Shown piece by piece: positions 5,649 to 6,511 of a DNA stretch of 6,511 bases. A program made the position numbers and the translations under genes. The DNA comes from Acidimicrobiia bacterium. Lineage in GTDB: Bacteria > Actinomycetota > Acidimicrobiia > Acidimicrobiales > AC-14. Where the stretch lies: the NCBI GenBank assembly GCA_019244985.1, contig JAFASB010000173.1, forward strand, positions 1-6,511. Reading direction: 5' to 3'. A model generated the notes under the pieces. It saw nothing but the letters and a program-made list of their open reading frames with translations, made no database searches and was not told the origin of the DNA. Position 1 is the stretch's first letter; each line of letters begins with the position of its first letter.

Positions 5649-5663
5649 GCCGCCCGAGGCGGC
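5649..5663. terminator. Small GC hairpin between convergent mshD and the VIT gene
   Basis: GCCGCC (5649-5654) pairs with GGCGGC (5658-5663) around CGA, three bases after the mshD stop. There is no U-run on the plus side. On the minus side the stem is followed by GCTCTAGTTT, only weakly U-rich. It could help end one or both convergent transcripts, or be chance. Confidence 0.35.
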
Positions 5664-5704
5664 ACGATTGCCGGCGAAGCCGATGTGGGTGATGTGGCTC
5701 CGGC

Positions 5705-6442
5705 TTAGCCGGTCGCGACCCCCACGGCGGCGCCGATGCCGTAGGTGATGGCGGCGGCAACCGCCGACAGGAGCAACTGGCGCCCTGCCGATCGCACGAC
5801 GGAACGACCCGTGAAGCGAGCCAATGCCGCGCCCACGGCGAAGGCGGCGACCGCCCCCAGGACGATCGACGCGGCGACATAGGAGCGCCCGCCGCCGAAG
5901 AACCACGGCAGCAGCGGAATGAGGGCGCCGATGGCGAAGCTGACGAACGACGACGCGGCAGCGCGGATAGGTGACCCGAGTGCGTTGGGGTCGATGCCGA
6001 GCTCCTCACGGGCGTGTGTCTCCAGGGCGAGATCGGGGTCGCGCATCATTTCGGAAGCGAGCGTGTCCGCGGTCTCCGCGTCGACACCACGCGACCGGTA
6101 GATGTGCGCGAGCTCACGGCGCTCGGCCTCGGGAACGCGCTTGAGCTCCCGCCGCTCGAGATCGAGCTCGCGCTGCAACAGCTCGGCTTGGGCGGTCATC
6201 GAGACGTATTCGCCGATCGCCATCGACACGGCGCCGGCAATGAGCCCCGCCAACCCGGCGAGCCGGACAGCGCCTTGGGCGTCGTGGGCACCCGCGGCCA
6301 CCCCCAGCACGAGCGAGACGTTCGACACCAGTCCGTCGCTGACCCCGAACACCGCAGCGCGCGCCGTCCCCCCGCGGATGTCGCGGTGGTGGTGCTCCGT
6401 CATGGGACGTTCCTGCGCACGGCGGGCGGTGCTGCGGGCCAT
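5705..6442 (-). CDS. VIT1/CCC1-family iron/manganese transporter
   Basis: Membrane protein of 245 residues from the vacuolar iron transporter family, which moves Fe2+ or Mn2+ out of the cytoplasm, probably by proton antiport. Five hydrophobic helices are visible at about 27-50, 60-82, 161-183, 187-209 and 222-244. Between helices 2 and 3 is a charged, Glu-rich cytoplasmic domain (about 84-158) with helices like the metal-binding domain of plant VIT1, including M132/M133 and E141. FGVSDGLVSN (32-41) supplies the conserved Asp36 of helix 1, and AIGEYVSM (75-82) supplies Glu78 and Met82 of helix 2. HHH at 17-19 precedes helix 1. The start is uncertain. ATG 6442 has TAGCTT six bases upstream, the leaderless pattern. 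ATG 6403 (MTEHHHRD, residue 14) has AGGA seven bases upstream and matches where family similarity begins. I list the longer form because the residues 1-13 frame agrees with the promoter spacing. Substrate metal cannot be read from sequence. Confidence 0.9.
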   Translation of the reverse strand: MARSTARRAQERPMTEHHHRDIRGGTARAAVFGVSDGLVSNVSLVLGVAAGAHDAQGAVRLAGLAGLIAGAVSMAIGEYVSMTAQAELLQRELDLERRELKRVPEAERRELAHIYRSRGVDAETADTLASEMMRDPDLALETHAREELGIDPNALGSPIRAAASSFVSFAIGALIPLLPWFFGGGRSYVAASIVLGAVAAFAVGAALARFTGRSVVRSAGRQLLLSAVAAAITYGIGAAVGVATG

Positions 6443-6448
6443 GGGGCC

Positions 6449-6454
6449 AAGCTA
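6449..6454 (-). promoter_or_regulatory. Putative -10 box of a leaderless VIT-gene promoter (TAGCTT)
   Basis: The reverse strand reads TAGCTT-GGCCCC-ATG, six bases before ATG 6442. A weak -35 candidate, TTCTCG (6472-6477), lies 17 nt upstream. If transcription starts at 6442 the mRNA is leaderless for the long form, and the internal ATG 6403 with its AGGA site could give a second, shorter product. Confidence 0.45.
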
Positions 6455-6511
6455 CCCGTAGCCATTCCGGACGAGAACGGTCATTCGGTCGTCCACTCGG
6501 ATGGCTCCGAC

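Noticed and set aside
4665..5906. A 413-codon minus-strand frame opposite mshD
   Set aside because: Gly/Val/Asp-rich antisense shadow of mshD; the plus strand has clear GNAT motifs throughout.
1..6511. Defence system, prophage, transposon or CRISPR array
   Set aside because: Every substantial gene is a recognisable housekeeping function, base composition is uniform, and no direct-repeat array, terminal inverted repeats, integrase or transposase was seen.

Overview
The window is GC-rich (roughly 70% by eye) and looks like chromosomal DNA of an actinobacterium. It carries a mycothiol synthase (MshD) and a resuscitation-promoting-factor-like cell-wall hydrolase, both essentially actinobacterial. 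Histidine genes run in the order hisD-hisC-hisB-hisH, and several start codons appear to be leaderless. The divergence of the proteins from mycobacterial and streptomycete forms would fit a lineage such as Acidimicrobiia, but that placement is inference.

Layout. Positions 1-2999 (minus strand) hold the start of a histidine biosynthesis operon, reading right to left: hisD, hisC, hisB and the first 25 codons of hisH. The hisD/hisC and hisC/hisB junctions are ATGA overlaps and hisB/hisH is a TAGATG abutment, so translation is probably coupled. Positions 3051-3236 (plus) encode a small helical protein of unknown function, divergent from hisD. Positions 3237-3352 are a convergent intergenic stretch with a very strong GC hairpin and two smaller hairpins. 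Positions 3353-4042 (minus) encode endonuclease III (Nth). Positions 4043-4198 are a divergent promoter region, followed on the plus strand by an Rpf-like secreted transglycosylase (4199-4675) and a tandem-GNAT mycothiol synthase (4689-5645). Positions 5705-6442 (minus) encode a VIT1/CCC1-type iron/manganese transporter.

How the genes relate. The his genes catalyse the imidazoleglycerol-phosphate dehydration, transamination and final oxidation steps of histidine synthesis, plus the glutaminase half of the HisHF synthase. The other genes are housekeeping functions (base-excision repair, cell-wall remodelling, low-molecular-weight thiol synthesis, metal storage or export) with no obvious shared pathway, although repair, mycothiol and metal sequestration all bear on oxidative stress.

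The most notable signal is not a gene. Four starts that should begin transcripts (hisD, nth, mshD, VIT) each carry a TANNNT hexamer exactly six bases before the start codon, and the small plus-strand gene has a near match (TAGACC) at the same spacing. That is the geometry of a leaderless transcript starting at the first base of the start codon. The operon-internal genes hisC, hisB and hisH lack it. The rpf-like gene instead has a conventional promoter, a leader of about 83 nt and a GGAGG ribosome-binding site that can be folded into a hairpin. I saw no mobile element, CRISPR array, tRNA or rRNA, and nothing that convincingly forms a new multi-gene system.
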